From the NCBI GenBank assembly GCA_014382245.1, contig JACNKC010000115.1, forward strand, positions 1-64,000: a stretch of DNA of 64,000 bases, in the 5' to 3' direction. The notes under the pieces were generated by a model. It saw nothing but the letters and a program-made list of their open reading frames with translations. It was not told the DNA's origin and ran no database searches. The stretch is from Pseudomonadota bacterium (GTDB lineage Bacteria > Desulfobacterota > Binatia > UBA1149). Positions 34,964 through 43,041 of the stretch are shown in pieces (position 1 is the stretch's first letter; each line of letters begins with the position of its first letter). Position numbers and translations under genes: made by a program.

Positions 34964-36070
34964 TCAGTACACGGCATTGTAACGGTCTACTTCTTTCTGC
35001 CACTGCGAGCCGAAGGCAAAGTAGAGCACCTGCTCGGCCAGTTCTTCGTCGCTGCCGAGGGCGGCCATTTCGCCTCCGCCCGCGCTGGCCATTGCCCGGT
35101 AGCTGCGCCGGACTTCCTGGTAGAATTCGGGCAGGGGCGAGATTTTGTCGGGGGGCTCGCCGTACAGCCAGGTGTGGAGTCGGGTCTCGTAGCGTTCGTG
35201 CATGCGGCGGGTCAGGTCGATGGTGCTGAGTACGCCGCCGGTACCGTTGAATTCCCTGGCCAGCGCATCAATGGCGTCGAGATCCGAGGCGTGCGGCGGA
35301 GAGCTGCCAATCACGATGATTACTTTCTTGGACCTGCGTCGCCACGACAGCTCGTCCATGGCGGCTTCGACGCCCTGCCGGACGCCCTCTTCCCAGTCGC
35401 CACCACCGCCGGCTTCGATATCACCGATAAAGTTGCGGATCTTGCTGCCGTGAAAACTGAGATCGGACCAACGAACTACGAAGCGTTCTCCGCGGTCACG
35501 AAAGGCGACTACTCCAATTCGGGCTATCGGCACCAGCTCCTGTATGCGGCCGACCAGCTGGAGGCTGTTGTTCTTTATATCGTCGATGACGTCCTGCATG
35601 CTCGCGGTCGAATCGACCACCAGCGCAACGTCCAGTCCCGACTTGCGCAGGCTGCCCAGGAAGCTACCGAAACGGGCCGAGCGGCTGCCGGTGCTCGCGG
35701 TAGGGTTGTGGCGAGACGACAGGTCGCGCAGCCGATCGGCGCTGGGCATGGGAGCGGCAAAGCTGGCCAGCTCGGGTAGGCGCACGTCCCGGGGCCGCAC
35801 CCTTTGCACCTCGATGGGCTTTATCTCGACCGTTTCAATGAGGTTTTCGAGGTCGGCTTCATCGACGCTTTCTTCCTTGAGCGAAAGATGTACCCGCGTT
35901 TTATCTGATCTCAGCCCCAGGCCGAAGCCTTCTCCGCCAGCCGATATGGTGATCGTGGCCAGCAACAACACCAGCAGGAGGTGGAACAGGGCCGACACCG
36001 TGTAGCCCTCGAGGCGGCGGCGAAGCCCGGTGCTGTGCCTCAGGGCAAGAAAAAAGCGCTTAATGAACAA
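34964..36070 (-). CDS. membrane-anchored von Willebrand factor A (VWA) domain protein
   Basis: The chosen start is TTG 36070 (368 residues), because the longer track ORF reads through the divergent promoter region and overlaps the ferredoxin gene. After a basic N-terminus comes one membrane helix (TVSALFHLLLVLLLATITI), then an acidic linker with EVKPIEVQRVRPRDVRLPEL. The VWA domain has a MIDAS site (LVVDSTASMQDVID) near residue 150. The end has no second helix. It is the first gene of the operon with the ExbB/ExbD pair and TPR protein, an unusual combination. The exact start is uncertain. Confidence 0.82.
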   Translation of the reverse strand: MFIKRFFLALRHSTGLRRRLEGYTVSALFHLLLVLLLATITISAGGEGFGLGLRSDKTRVHLSLKEESVDEADLENLIETVEIKPIEVQRVRPRDVRLPELASFAAPMPSADRLRDLSSRHNPTASTGSRSARFGSFLGSLRKSGLDVALVVDSTASMQDVIDDIKNNSLQLVGRIQELVPIARIGVVAFRDRGERFVVRWSDLSFHGSKIRNFIGDIEAGGGGDWEEGVRQGVEAAMDELSWRRRSKKVIIVIGSSPPHASDLDAIDALAREFNGTGGVLSTIDLTRRMHERYETRLHTWLYGEPPDKISPLPEFYQEVRRSYRAMASAGGGEMAALGSDEELAEQVLYFAFGSQWQKEVDRYNAVY

Positions 36071-36123
36071 GGTCTTGCAGAGTAGCCGTCGCGCGGAAGG
36101 CTGACAAGACGGTATTTTGGGCA

Positions 36124-36137
36124 CCCCCTTAAGGGGG
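36124..36137. promoter_or_regulatory. palindrome CCCCCTTAAGGGGG between the VWA operon and ferredoxin gene
   Basis: A perfect 14-bp dyad lies in the 124-base region between divergent genes, with no T tail. It is placed where a regulator could act on both promoters. Confidence 0.45.
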
Positions 36138-36194
36138 GCCGCTGGGAGGGCCGATTTTTGTCTTTCTCCGTCGGTGTAGTCAGAATGGGGAGAT

Positions 36195-37019
36195 ATGGCT
36201 ACGGTAATAACCGACGATTGTATCAACTGCGCCGCCTGTGAGCCGGAGTGTCCGAACACGGCGATCTACGAGGGCGGAGTAGAGTATCAGCACCAGGGCT
36301 CGGCCCACCGGGCGCTGTCCGACGATTTTTTCTACATAATTCCCGACAGGTGCAGTGAGTGTGTTGGTTTTTTTGACGAGGAAGCCTGCGCGGTGGTCTG
36401 CCCCGTTGACTGTTGCATTCCGGATCCCGATCGTCCGGAGACCGAAGTGCAATTGATAGAAAGAGCCCGGATCCTGCACCCCGACGAGAACTTCGGCGAC
36501 AGCTTTCCGTCGCGCTTTTCGGATGACGCCGGTGGGGACGATGCGGGCGAGCCTGCGGCAGAGGCTGGGTCCGCTGCGACTGAAGGCGCGGCGGCTGCGA
36601 CCCCGGCTCCCGCGGCGGCTGCGACCCCGGCTCCCGCGGCGGCTGCGACCCCGGCTCCCGCGGCACCCGTGGTGGAGGCCAGCTCGGTTCTCGACTTCCC
36701 GGTGCCCGTGCTGTGCCGGAGCTGCGAGGGTGAGTACGAAGTAGACTTCAGGTTTCTTACCCCCGGTACCGTGCTGCGTTGCCCGCTCTGCCAGGCTTCG
36801 TTCAGTCCTGGCCAACGGGTGTTCCTCGAAATCTCGCGTAGACTCGACCGCTACGTTGACTTGATGAACGCGGAGGTTGACCGCCACGAGTCGGCGGTCA
36901 AGGACGAGGTCGAGAGCCACGAGGCCAACATAGCCGATATCAAGGAAGCCTCTGCTGATGAGCTGCGGCGTATAGTCGAGTCGCTGCTGGAACGCCCGCG
37001 GCGGTCCATGTTCGGCTGA
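36195..37019 (+). CDS. two-[4Fe-4S] ferredoxin fused to a zinc ribbon and helical tail
   Basis: The 274-residue protein has four parts. Residues 1-85 are a YfhL/Alvin-type ferredoxin: CINCAACEPECP then CSECVGFFDEEACAVVCPVDC, giving eight Cys ligands for two clusters. Residues about 110-160 are an Ala/Pro linker made of three copies of AAAATPAP. Residues about 175-205 hold two CxxC pairs (CRSC, CPLC) like a zinc ribbon of the MJ0042 type. The last 60 residues are helical and charged (LDRYVDLMNAEVDRHESAV). The ferredoxin part would carry electrons, but the partner is unknown. It diverges from the VWA operon and is followed by the exonuclease fusion gene. Confidence 0.88.
   Translation: MATVITDDCINCAACEPECPNTAIYEGGVEYQHQGSAHRALSDDFFYIIPDRCSECVGFFDEEACAVVCPVDCCIPDPDRPETEVQLIERARILHPDENFGDSFPSRFSDDAGGDDAGEPAAEAGSAATEGAAAATPAPAAAATPAPAAAATPAPAAPVVEASSVLDFPVPVLCRSCEGEYEVDFRFLTPGTVLRCPLCQASFSPGQRVFLEISRRLDRYVDLMNAEVDRHESAVKDEVESHEANIADIKEASADELRRIVESLLERPRRSMFG
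36591..36662 (+). repeat. 24-bp coding tandem repeat (three perfect copies)
   Basis: The unit GCGGCTGCGACCCCGGCTCC followed by CGCG is repeated three times without a mismatch inside the ferredoxin gene. Each copy encodes the AAAATPAP linker unit. Exact copies suggest recent expansion, so linker length may vary between strains. Confidence 0.95.
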
Positions 37020-37040
37020 ACTCTACCGGACCCCCCTGTT

Positions 37041-38876
37041 TTGCACTCTGATATATACAAGTTACTTCTCGAAAGTCCCGATGAGGGCAACCCGGCTCGC
37101 CTGCTGCGACATGTATTCCCCGGTAGCGGTGAGGACACCGAGTTCGGCCGCAACTTTCTTCACCGCTTGCTGAGCGACGACGCACGTTTCAGCAAGGACA
37201 GCGACAGCGGCGACTGGAAGGCGGACACCGACAACCACTTCAGCAGGGATTTTTCGCGTGTGCCGTTTGTCGTGGTCGACCTCGAGGGAACAGGCAACAG
37301 CCCGGGCCGCGGGGGCGTCACCGAGGTGGGCGCGGTGAGCTACACTGGCGGCGAGATCACCGGCAGGTTTGAACAGCTGGTGAACCCGGGATCGCCTATC
37401 CCCCCTTACGTTTCGCGCATCACCGGCATCACCGATGAAATGGTCGCCGACAAGCCTCCCTTTGCAGAGGTGCTGGCCGACTTCGTCGAGTTTGCCGGCG
37501 ACGCGGTGCTGGTGGTGCACAACGCGGCCTTCGACGTGACCGTGCTCGATACCGGCTGCCGCCAGCTACTCGGACGTTCGTTGGACTTGCCCTACCTGTG
37601 CACCGTGGAGCTGGCCAGGCGCACCTGGCCCGAGCTGAGGCGCGTGGCGCTTGACTACCTGACCGAGCACTTCGAACTCAAGGCCGACGACAGGCACCGC
37701 GCGTTGGCCGACGCTGAGGTCACGGCCGGTGTGCTCGGCAAGTTCGTTGAAGACATGAGGGGGCGGGGCGTGTCGACCATAGAAGGGGCGCTGGCCCTGC
37801 TCGACGAAGAAGAGCCCCGACCTCGTCACGAGATAAATGTCAGCCAGCAGTGTCTCGAGGCGCTACCACGCGGACCGGGCTGTTTCAGGATGATCGACGC
37901 GGGCGGCGATGCGCTGTACGTGAGCCGGTCGGACAACGTGGCCGAGGCCGTGCTGCCGTGGTTCGTGGGTGCGCCGCATCTCAGCGACCGGCAGATGGGC
38001 ATGGCAGCCAGCACCCGTGACGTGGTGGTCAAGGCGGCGGGCTCCGAGACCGAGGCGGCCATGATAGAGGCCGAGCACGTGCGGCGGTACGAACCGACCT
38101 ACAACCGTGGCAGTAAGCATCTTCCGCGACCACACTTCCTGCGGGTCACGCTTGAAGATGAGTTCCCGGCCGTCTACGTAGCTCCGAGGCTGCGGGCCGA
38201 CCGGTCCCTTTACCTCGGGCCGTTCGGGACACCCGGGCTGGCCGAAGAGGCGGCGCGCTTGTTTGCGGCGCGTTTCGGTCTTCGCACCTGTGCCGGCGAG
38301 CTCGATGTATCGACGGATTTCAAGGCCTGCGAGCTGAAGGGGAAGGGTCGCTGTTCGAGCCCCTGCGACGAAACCGTTGATTCCCAGTCTTACGCGCAGC
38401 AGGTGCAGGAGTTCAGGGCAGCACTCGACGATGACGCCTTCGACGTGGAGGAAGTGCTCGGCAAATCTTCGAGACGCCGCTCGCGCAGGAGTTCGGCTTC
38501 GCGCATAGCGCGCGTTCACCGCAAGCAGCCCCTGCAGTGGTACGGCCAGCATTTTCTCGCGGTGTTGCCCGCTCTCGATGGTGGCAGGATGGTGTACGCG
38601 GTTGCCTGGGGACGGCTCGCGTCGACGTTTACCCTTCGAGCTGCCAGCGACGTTGAAAAACTTGAGAAGTGGTTCGAGGCTCTGGGTAGCGAACCCCCGG
38701 ATGGGCGCATGATGGGCAAGGTGGCCGTGTCCACGAGCATACTGGCCGACTGGGCCGTAAAGCATGGGGGCCGGGACGGCAGCCGGGACGGGGAAAGCAT
38801 GCTCAGGCTGGACTTAAGCGACCCCGGGACGATGGCCGACGCTTGCCGGCAGCTCCGGGCCGAGTTGGCCGCCTGA
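37041..38876 (+). CDS. DnaQ-type DEDDh exonuclease fused to a degenerate GIY-YIG/UvrC-like region
   Basis: The 611-residue protein starts at TTG 37041, the only start before the conserved region. Residues about 75-235 are a complete DEDDh exonuclease: Asp80 and Glu82 (VVVDLEGTG), Asp165 (VVHNAAFD), His219 and Asp224 (HRALADAE). Residues about 275-370 align with a UvrC-like GIY-YIG domain, but PGCFRM replaces the catalytic PGVYxM tyrosine and the arginine of YVGKxxxLRxR is missing, though the late Glu and NRG (YNRG) remain. The C-terminal part resembles UvrC-like segments with an RKQPLQWYG stretch. Such fusions are known in actinobacteria as Cho-like helpers, role uncertain. Confidence 0.85.
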   Translation: MHSDIYKLLLESPDEGNPARLLRHVFPGSGEDTEFGRNFLHRLLSDDARFSKDSDSGDWKADTDNHFSRDFSRVPFVVVDLEGTGNSPGRGGVTEVGAVSYTGGEITGRFEQLVNPGSPIPPYVSRITGITDEMVADKPPFAEVLADFVEFAGDAVLVVHNAAFDVTVLDTGCRQLLGRSLDLPYLCTVELARRTWPELRRVALDYLTEHFELKADDRHRALADAEVTAGVLGKFVEDMRGRGVSTIEGALALLDEEEPRPRHEINVSQQCLEALPRGPGCFRMIDAGGDALYVSRSDNVAEAVLPWFVGAPHLSDRQMGMAASTRDVVVKAAGSETEAAMIEAEHVRRYEPTYNRGSKHLPRPHFLRVTLEDEFPAVYVAPRLRADRSLYLGPFGTPGLAEEAARLFAARFGLRTCAGELDVSTDFKACELKGKGRCSSPCDETVDSQSYAQQVQEFRAALDDDAFDVEEVLGKSSRRRSRRSSASRIARVHRKQPLQWYGQHFLAVLPALDGGRMVYAVAWGRLASTFTLRAASDVEKLEKWFEALGSEPPDGRMMGKVAVSTSILADWAVKHGGRDGSRDGESMLRLDLSDPGTMADACRQLRAELAA

Positions 38877-38943
38877 CGTGTTTCGGCGATTGAGCCTTCC
38901 CTTACCATCATCGCGACAGCTATCCTGAAGAGAGGATTCTCCG

Positions 38944-40782
38944 GTGACCCCCGCGGACAATGTAAGCAGCGACTCTGAGTTGGCGGTCGGCCAGGAAGGC
39001 CGGGCGAGCGCCCTGTGGTGGCGCCTGGTCTCGGAGAACAACGCGTGGCTGTTCGGCGCCGCGATCCTGATCGGCGCGGTAACCGCGTTGGCCAACGTGG
39101 CCTTTCACTGGGCCATCGACGGCGCCCACGATCTTTTCTGGAACCAGCTCGGCAGTGGCCTTGGAATTGGTGGCCGAGATGTTGGCGACAGCGTGCTGGA
39201 CGGGCTGGGTTCGCTGCCCCGGAGGTGGTGGCTGGTTCCCGTCGTCCCCATGGCCGGCATGTTCCTGCTGGTCATACTCGACCGCTGGTTTCCCGGCGAG
39301 GTCCAGGGCTACGGCCTGCCCAATTTTCTTGAGAAGGTAAACATCAAGGGCGGCTTCATCCGTCGCCGCTGGATAACGCTCAAGACCCTGTCGAGCGCCA
39401 TCACGCTGGGGTCGGGCATGAGCGCGGGCATCGAGGGGCCGATCGCGCAGATAGGCGGCTCGATTGGTTCGACGGTTTCAAGGGCCATACGTCCGTCGGC
39501 CGAACGCCTGCGGGTGCTCATAGCCTGCGGCTCGGCGGCAGCGATCGCCGCGACTTTTTCCAGCCCGATCGCCGGCGTCTTCTTCGCCCAGGAGATCGTC
39601 CTGCTCGGCGAGTTCCAGTCCCAGGCCTTCGCGCTCATAGTGTTGGCGTCGGGCGCGTCCACGGTGGTGTCCCAGTACATGCGCGCCGATCACCAGGTTC
39701 TGCACGCGCCATCCTTCGACTACCCGATAAACCACGAGCTGCTCTTCTACGTCTTGCTTGGCCTGATGTGCGGCCTGCTCGCGGTTTTCTACATCAAGTC
39801 TTTCTACGGGATAAGAGACTGGTTCCAGCGCTCGCGGCTGTCGCGCAGCGTCACCCCCATCCTGGGCGGGTTCATAGTGGGCGTGTCGTTGATATTTTTT
39901 CCGCAGGTCAGCGCCAGCGGTTATGCCACCATGAACGAGGTGTTCGCCGGTGGCCTGAGCGTGGGCCTGCTGTTGTCGCTGGTACTGGTCAAGATCGCGA
40001 TGACCGGCGTGACGCTGGGTTGCGGAGGATCGGGCGGGGTGTTTGCCCCGGCCATGTTCATAGGGGCCGTGTTCGGGGGTGGCTTTGCGTCGCTGGTGAA
40101 CATGCTCATACCCGGGGCGCTGGGCGCGAGTGGCAGTTTCGGGCTCATCGGCATGGGCGCTTTCCTCGCAGCCGCGACACACGCGCCGATGACCGCGATA
40201 TTCCTGTTGTGGGAAATGACCAGGGACTACAACGTGGTGCTACCCATCATGATCACCGCCATAACGGCCACCCTCGTGGCCCGGCGCCTGATGACCGACA
40301 GCATAGACAGCTACGACCTGAGTCGCCGCGGACTCGACATACACGCCGGCGCCGAGGCCAACCTGCTCAGGGGGCTTTACGTCCGGGGGCTGGTGAGCAG
40401 GGACTTCCAGCAGATTCCCGAGTCGATGGCCGTTACTGATTTTGTGCGCTACGTTACTAACAGCCACCACGTGTACTTTCCGGTAGTGAACCGGGATAAC
40501 GAGTTGACCGGGATAATCAGCATGCAGGACCTCAAGACAGTGCTGTTACACCGTGATGCCTGGCCGTTCCTGGTTGTCGGCGAGCTGGCAGAGACCGATG
40601 TACTCACCGTTTCGGGCTCGGATAACCTCTACGATGCCATGCAGTTGATAACCGCGCGCGGACTGGAGCAGGTGCCGGTGGTCGATGAATCCGATCGCAA
40701 GCGGGTCATAGGTATGCTCAAGCGAGCCGACCTGCAGAACTTTTACCAGAAGCGCCTGCTTGCCAGGGAGCTCCACGGCTGA
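38944..40782 (+). CDS. CLC-type chloride channel or antiporter with CBS domains
   Basis: The 612-residue polytopic protein starts with GTG. Selectivity-filter motifs are GSGMSAGIEGPIAQIG (the GSGIP/GKEGP region, with the gating Glu retained) and GGSGGVFAPAMFIGA (GXFXP). About 11 membrane helices occupy residues about 30-440. Residues about 475-600 hold two CBS domains (TDFVRYVTNSHHVYFPVV and DAMQLITARGLEQVPVV), which may bind nucleotides. A Met-Ser pair replaces the Ile-Pro of GSGIP, so selectivity may differ from Cl-/H+ antiporters. It stands alone between the exonuclease fusion and the ChbG-like gene. Confidence 0.92.
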   Translation: MTPADNVSSDSELAVGQEGRASALWWRLVSENNAWLFGAAILIGAVTALANVAFHWAIDGAHDLFWNQLGSGLGIGGRDVGDSVLDGLGSLPRRWWLVPVVPMAGMFLLVILDRWFPGEVQGYGLPNFLEKVNIKGGFIRRRWITLKTLSSAITLGSGMSAGIEGPIAQIGGSIGSTVSRAIRPSAERLRVLIACGSAAAIAATFSSPIAGVFFAQEIVLLGEFQSQAFALIVLASGASTVVSQYMRADHQVLHAPSFDYPINHELLFYVLLGLMCGLLAVFYIKSFYGIRDWFQRSRLSRSVTPILGGFIVGVSLIFFPQVSASGYATMNEVFAGGLSVGLLLSLVLVKIAMTGVTLGCGGSGGVFAPAMFIGAVFGGGFASLVNMLIPGALGASGSFGLIGMGAFLAAATHAPMTAIFLLWEMTRDYNVVLPIMITAITATLVARRLMTDSIDSYDLSRRGLDIHAGAEANLLRGLYVRGLVSRDFQQIPESMAVTDFVRYVTNSHHVYFPVVNRDNELTGIISMQDLKTVLLHRDAWPFLVVGELAETDVLTVSGSDNLYDAMQLITARGLEQVPVVDESDRKRVIGMLKRADLQNFYQKRLLARELHG

Positions 40783-40812
40783 TATCCGCCCGGGGGTCAA
40801 GGTTCAACGGCG

Positions 40813-41655
40813 ATGGCAGGAAAGGGAATAATCATAACGGCGGACGACCTCGGCATGTACCCCGAGGTGAACGACGCCGTCATGGATGGCTACGACTCGG
40901 GTATCATCTCGAGCACGGGCCTGCGCGTTAACGGTCCGGCTTCGCGGTCGGCCATGGTCTCGGCCTCCATGCGTTCGGGGCTGGGCACGGGCCTGCACCT
41001 GGTCTTGTGCGAGGGCACGTCCACGCTTTCGCGGCGTCACATACCCAACCTGGTCGACGCGGGCGGCCGCTTCGTGGACCGTCCCCTGGAAGCCATGTGG
41101 CTGTACCGCAGGGGCGGTGGACTGAAGAAGGAGCTGCGTGCCGAAATTCGCGCCCAGGTCGAGAAGTTCCTTTCCGGCGGTCTCGTACTGAGCTACGTTT
41201 CGAGCAGCTACGGCCTGCACCTTCTGCCCTCGGTGCTGTCTATTCTCAGGGAGCTGTCGCTGGAGTATCCGATCTGGGCCATGCGCAAACCCTGCGGCCC
41301 GACCTGGAAATACAGCAGGGAATTCGTGGTGGGTGACTGGGAGCGACGCGTCGAAAATGCTGCCATGCGCCCCGCTCTTGCCTGGGGACGACTGCGCTCG
41401 GGCAGGTTTCGCGGACCCGACCGGGTAGAGATACTGGGCCGTCATCGTCCGGTGACCGAGGGTGGCATGGTCGAGTTGCTCGCTTCGCTCAAGAGTGGCG
41501 TCACCGAGTTGGTGTGTCACCCTGGATCATTGCTGCCGCGTTACGACGGCATGGGCGAGGCCGCTGCGCTCACCAGCCCGATGGTTCGCAATGAACTCGC
41601 GGCGCGGGAAGACATCGACCTGGTCTCGTACCGGGATATTTCGGAAGAAGCCTGA
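40813..41655 (+). CDS. ChbG/HpnK (YdjC-like) family carbohydrate deacetylase-like protein
   Basis: The 280-residue protein starts at ATG 40813. The N-terminal TADDLGMYPEVNDAV and the following GLHLVL segment match the ChbG/HpnK fold, whose members remove acetyl groups from chitooligosaccharides or act in hopanoid synthesis. The third metal motif, normally a DGHxHxH run, is here SSYGLHLLPS with only one His, so the metal site is changed and deacetylase activity is uncertain. A late CHPG motif (VCHPGS) is present. A possible hopanoid role (HpnK) lacks support, as no other hpn gene is near. Confidence 0.78.
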   Translation: MAGKGIIITADDLGMYPEVNDAVMDGYDSGIISSTGLRVNGPASRSAMVSASMRSGLGTGLHLVLCEGTSTLSRRHIPNLVDAGGRFVDRPLEAMWLYRRGGGLKKELRAEIRAQVEKFLSGGLVLSYVSSSYGLHLLPSVLSILRELSLEYPIWAMRKPCGPTWKYSREFVVGDWERRVENAAMRPALAWGRLRSGRFRGPDRVEILGRHRPVTEGGMVELLASLKSGVTELVCHPGSLLPRYDGMGEAAALTSPMVRNELAAREDIDLVSYRDISEEA

Positions 41656-41682
41656 GCCCGGGGGCGATAATCCCGACGGCAA

Positions 41683-43041
41683 TTAAATCCCGAGGGCGAC
41701 GCTGAGCAGGCCGAGGAAGACGAGGAAGCCGAGCATGTCGGTTCCCGCCGTCACGAACACCGAGGAGGCAACCGCCGGGTCTGCTCCCAGCCGCCGCAAG
41801 CCCATGGGCACGAGCGTGCCGAGGGCCGCGGCGATGAGCATGTTGATGATCATCGCGGTGGCCATGACCGAGGCCAGCCTTACGTCACGCGTCCACGCGT
41901 AGACAGTAGCCGCGGCCACCGAGCCCAGCACCGTGCCGTTGAGCAGGGCGATTGTCAGTTCGCGGATTACGATGCGGCGGGTGTTATGCGGGCTCAGCTC
42001 GCCGAGCACCAACCCGCGTACCACCATGGTCATCGTCTGGACGCCCGCGTTGCCGCCCTGGCTGGCCACTACCGTCATGAAAGCCGCGGCGATGGCCACC
42101 TGGTGTATGGTGTCCTGGAACAGCGAGACCGCCGCCGCGCTCACGGTGGCGGTCATGAGATTCAGCCCCAGCCACGGAAGCCGGGTGCGCAGGGCCTTTA
42201 CGGGCCCGTGCAGGCCCAGCGGTTCGTCGCCCACGCCGGCCATCTTGAGCATGTCCTCGGTGGCTTCTTCTTCGATGACGTCGACCACGTCGTCAACGGT
42301 TATGCGACCGACCAGCAGTTCGGCAGCGTCGACAACCGGTAGCGAGAGCAGGTCGTATTTTTCGAACAGGTGCGCCACTTCCTCCTGGTCTACGGTCGCG
42401 CTTACCGACACGAGGTCACTGAGCAGGATCTCGTCCACCGACGAACCGTCGTCGGCCATGACCAGGTTGCGGACGGGTACGTAGCCTACGAGCTTTTTCT
42501 TGTGGTCGGTGATGAATACGTTGTGAATATCGTGAAAATCATCGCGGTGTTGCCTGAGGTAGGTGCGCACCTGTCGCACGGTGGTTCCAATATCCACCGA
42601 CGCTACCTCGGTTTTCATAATTCCGCCGGCACTGTCGTCGGGGTAGGAAAGCAGCCCCTGCACGTCCCGCCGGGTCTCCGGGTCGGCCCGGTGCAGGAGC
42701 ATCAGCTTGCGGTCTTCGGGAAGTTCGCCCAGAAGATCAGCGGCGTCATCGCTGTCGAGGCCTTCGAGCAGCGCGGCGATGTGTGCGTCGGCCAGGCGCG
42801 CGAGCAGGGCCGCACGGGCCGATTCGCCGACGTCGCTTATGACCTCGGCCGCGCGGTCGTCATCCAGTACCGAGAATACCGACAGGCGCTCGTTATCGTC
42901 GTCGAGCTGGTCGAGGATCTCGGCTATGTCGGCGGGGTGAAGGTGGGCGGTTTCCTGGCGTAGTACCAGGTCGTCGGCCAGCGCTGCCGCCGCAAACACG
43001 CGTTCGCGTGCTTCGCGCTCCTGCTCGACGGTGTCGCTCAT
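41683..43041 (-). CDS. mgtE: magnesium transporter MgtE
   Basis: The 452-residue Mg2+ channel has three parts in order: the N-domain (HPADIAEILDQLDDDNERLSVF and ALLEGLDSDDAADLLGELP), two CBS domains (DHKKKLVGYVPVRNLVM and LPVVDAAELLVGRITVDDVVDVI) and a five-helix membrane part at about residues 275-452 (RLPWLGLNLMTATVSA, GGNAGVQTMTMVVRGL, LGTLVPMGLRRLGADPAVASSVFVTAGTDMLGF). The GNAGxQ and TDxxGF segments line the pore. It overlaps the ArnT-like gene upstream by 4 bases, so it is co-transcribed with it. Confidence 0.95.
   Translation of the reverse strand: MSDTVEQEREARERVFAAAALADDLVLRQETAHLHPADIAEILDQLDDDNERLSVFSVLDDDRAAEVISDVGESARAALLARLADAHIAALLEGLDSDDAADLLGELPEDRKLMLLHRADPETRRDVQGLLSYPDDSAGGIMKTEVASVDIGTTVRQVRTYLRQHRDDFHDIHNVFITDHKKKLVGYVPVRNLVMADDGSSVDEILLSDLVSVSATVDQEEVAHLFEKYDLLSLPVVDAAELLVGRITVDDVVDVIEEEATEDMLKMAGVGDEPLGLHGPVKALRTRLPWLGLNLMTATVSAAAVSLFQDTIHQVAIAAAFMTVVASQGGNAGVQTMTMVVRGLVLGELSPHNTRRIVIRELTIALLNGTVLGSVAAATVYAWTRDVRLASVMATAMIINMLIAAALGTLVPMGLRRLGADPAVASSVFVTAGTDMLGFLVFLGLLSVALGI

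Noticed and set aside
31171-36070. Zorya-type anti-phage system
   Set aside because: The MotA/ExbB and ExbD genes resemble ZorA and ZorB, but no ZorC, ZorD or ZorE helicase/nuclease is present and ExbD lacks the long ZorB OmpA-like part. Named only as a remote analogy.
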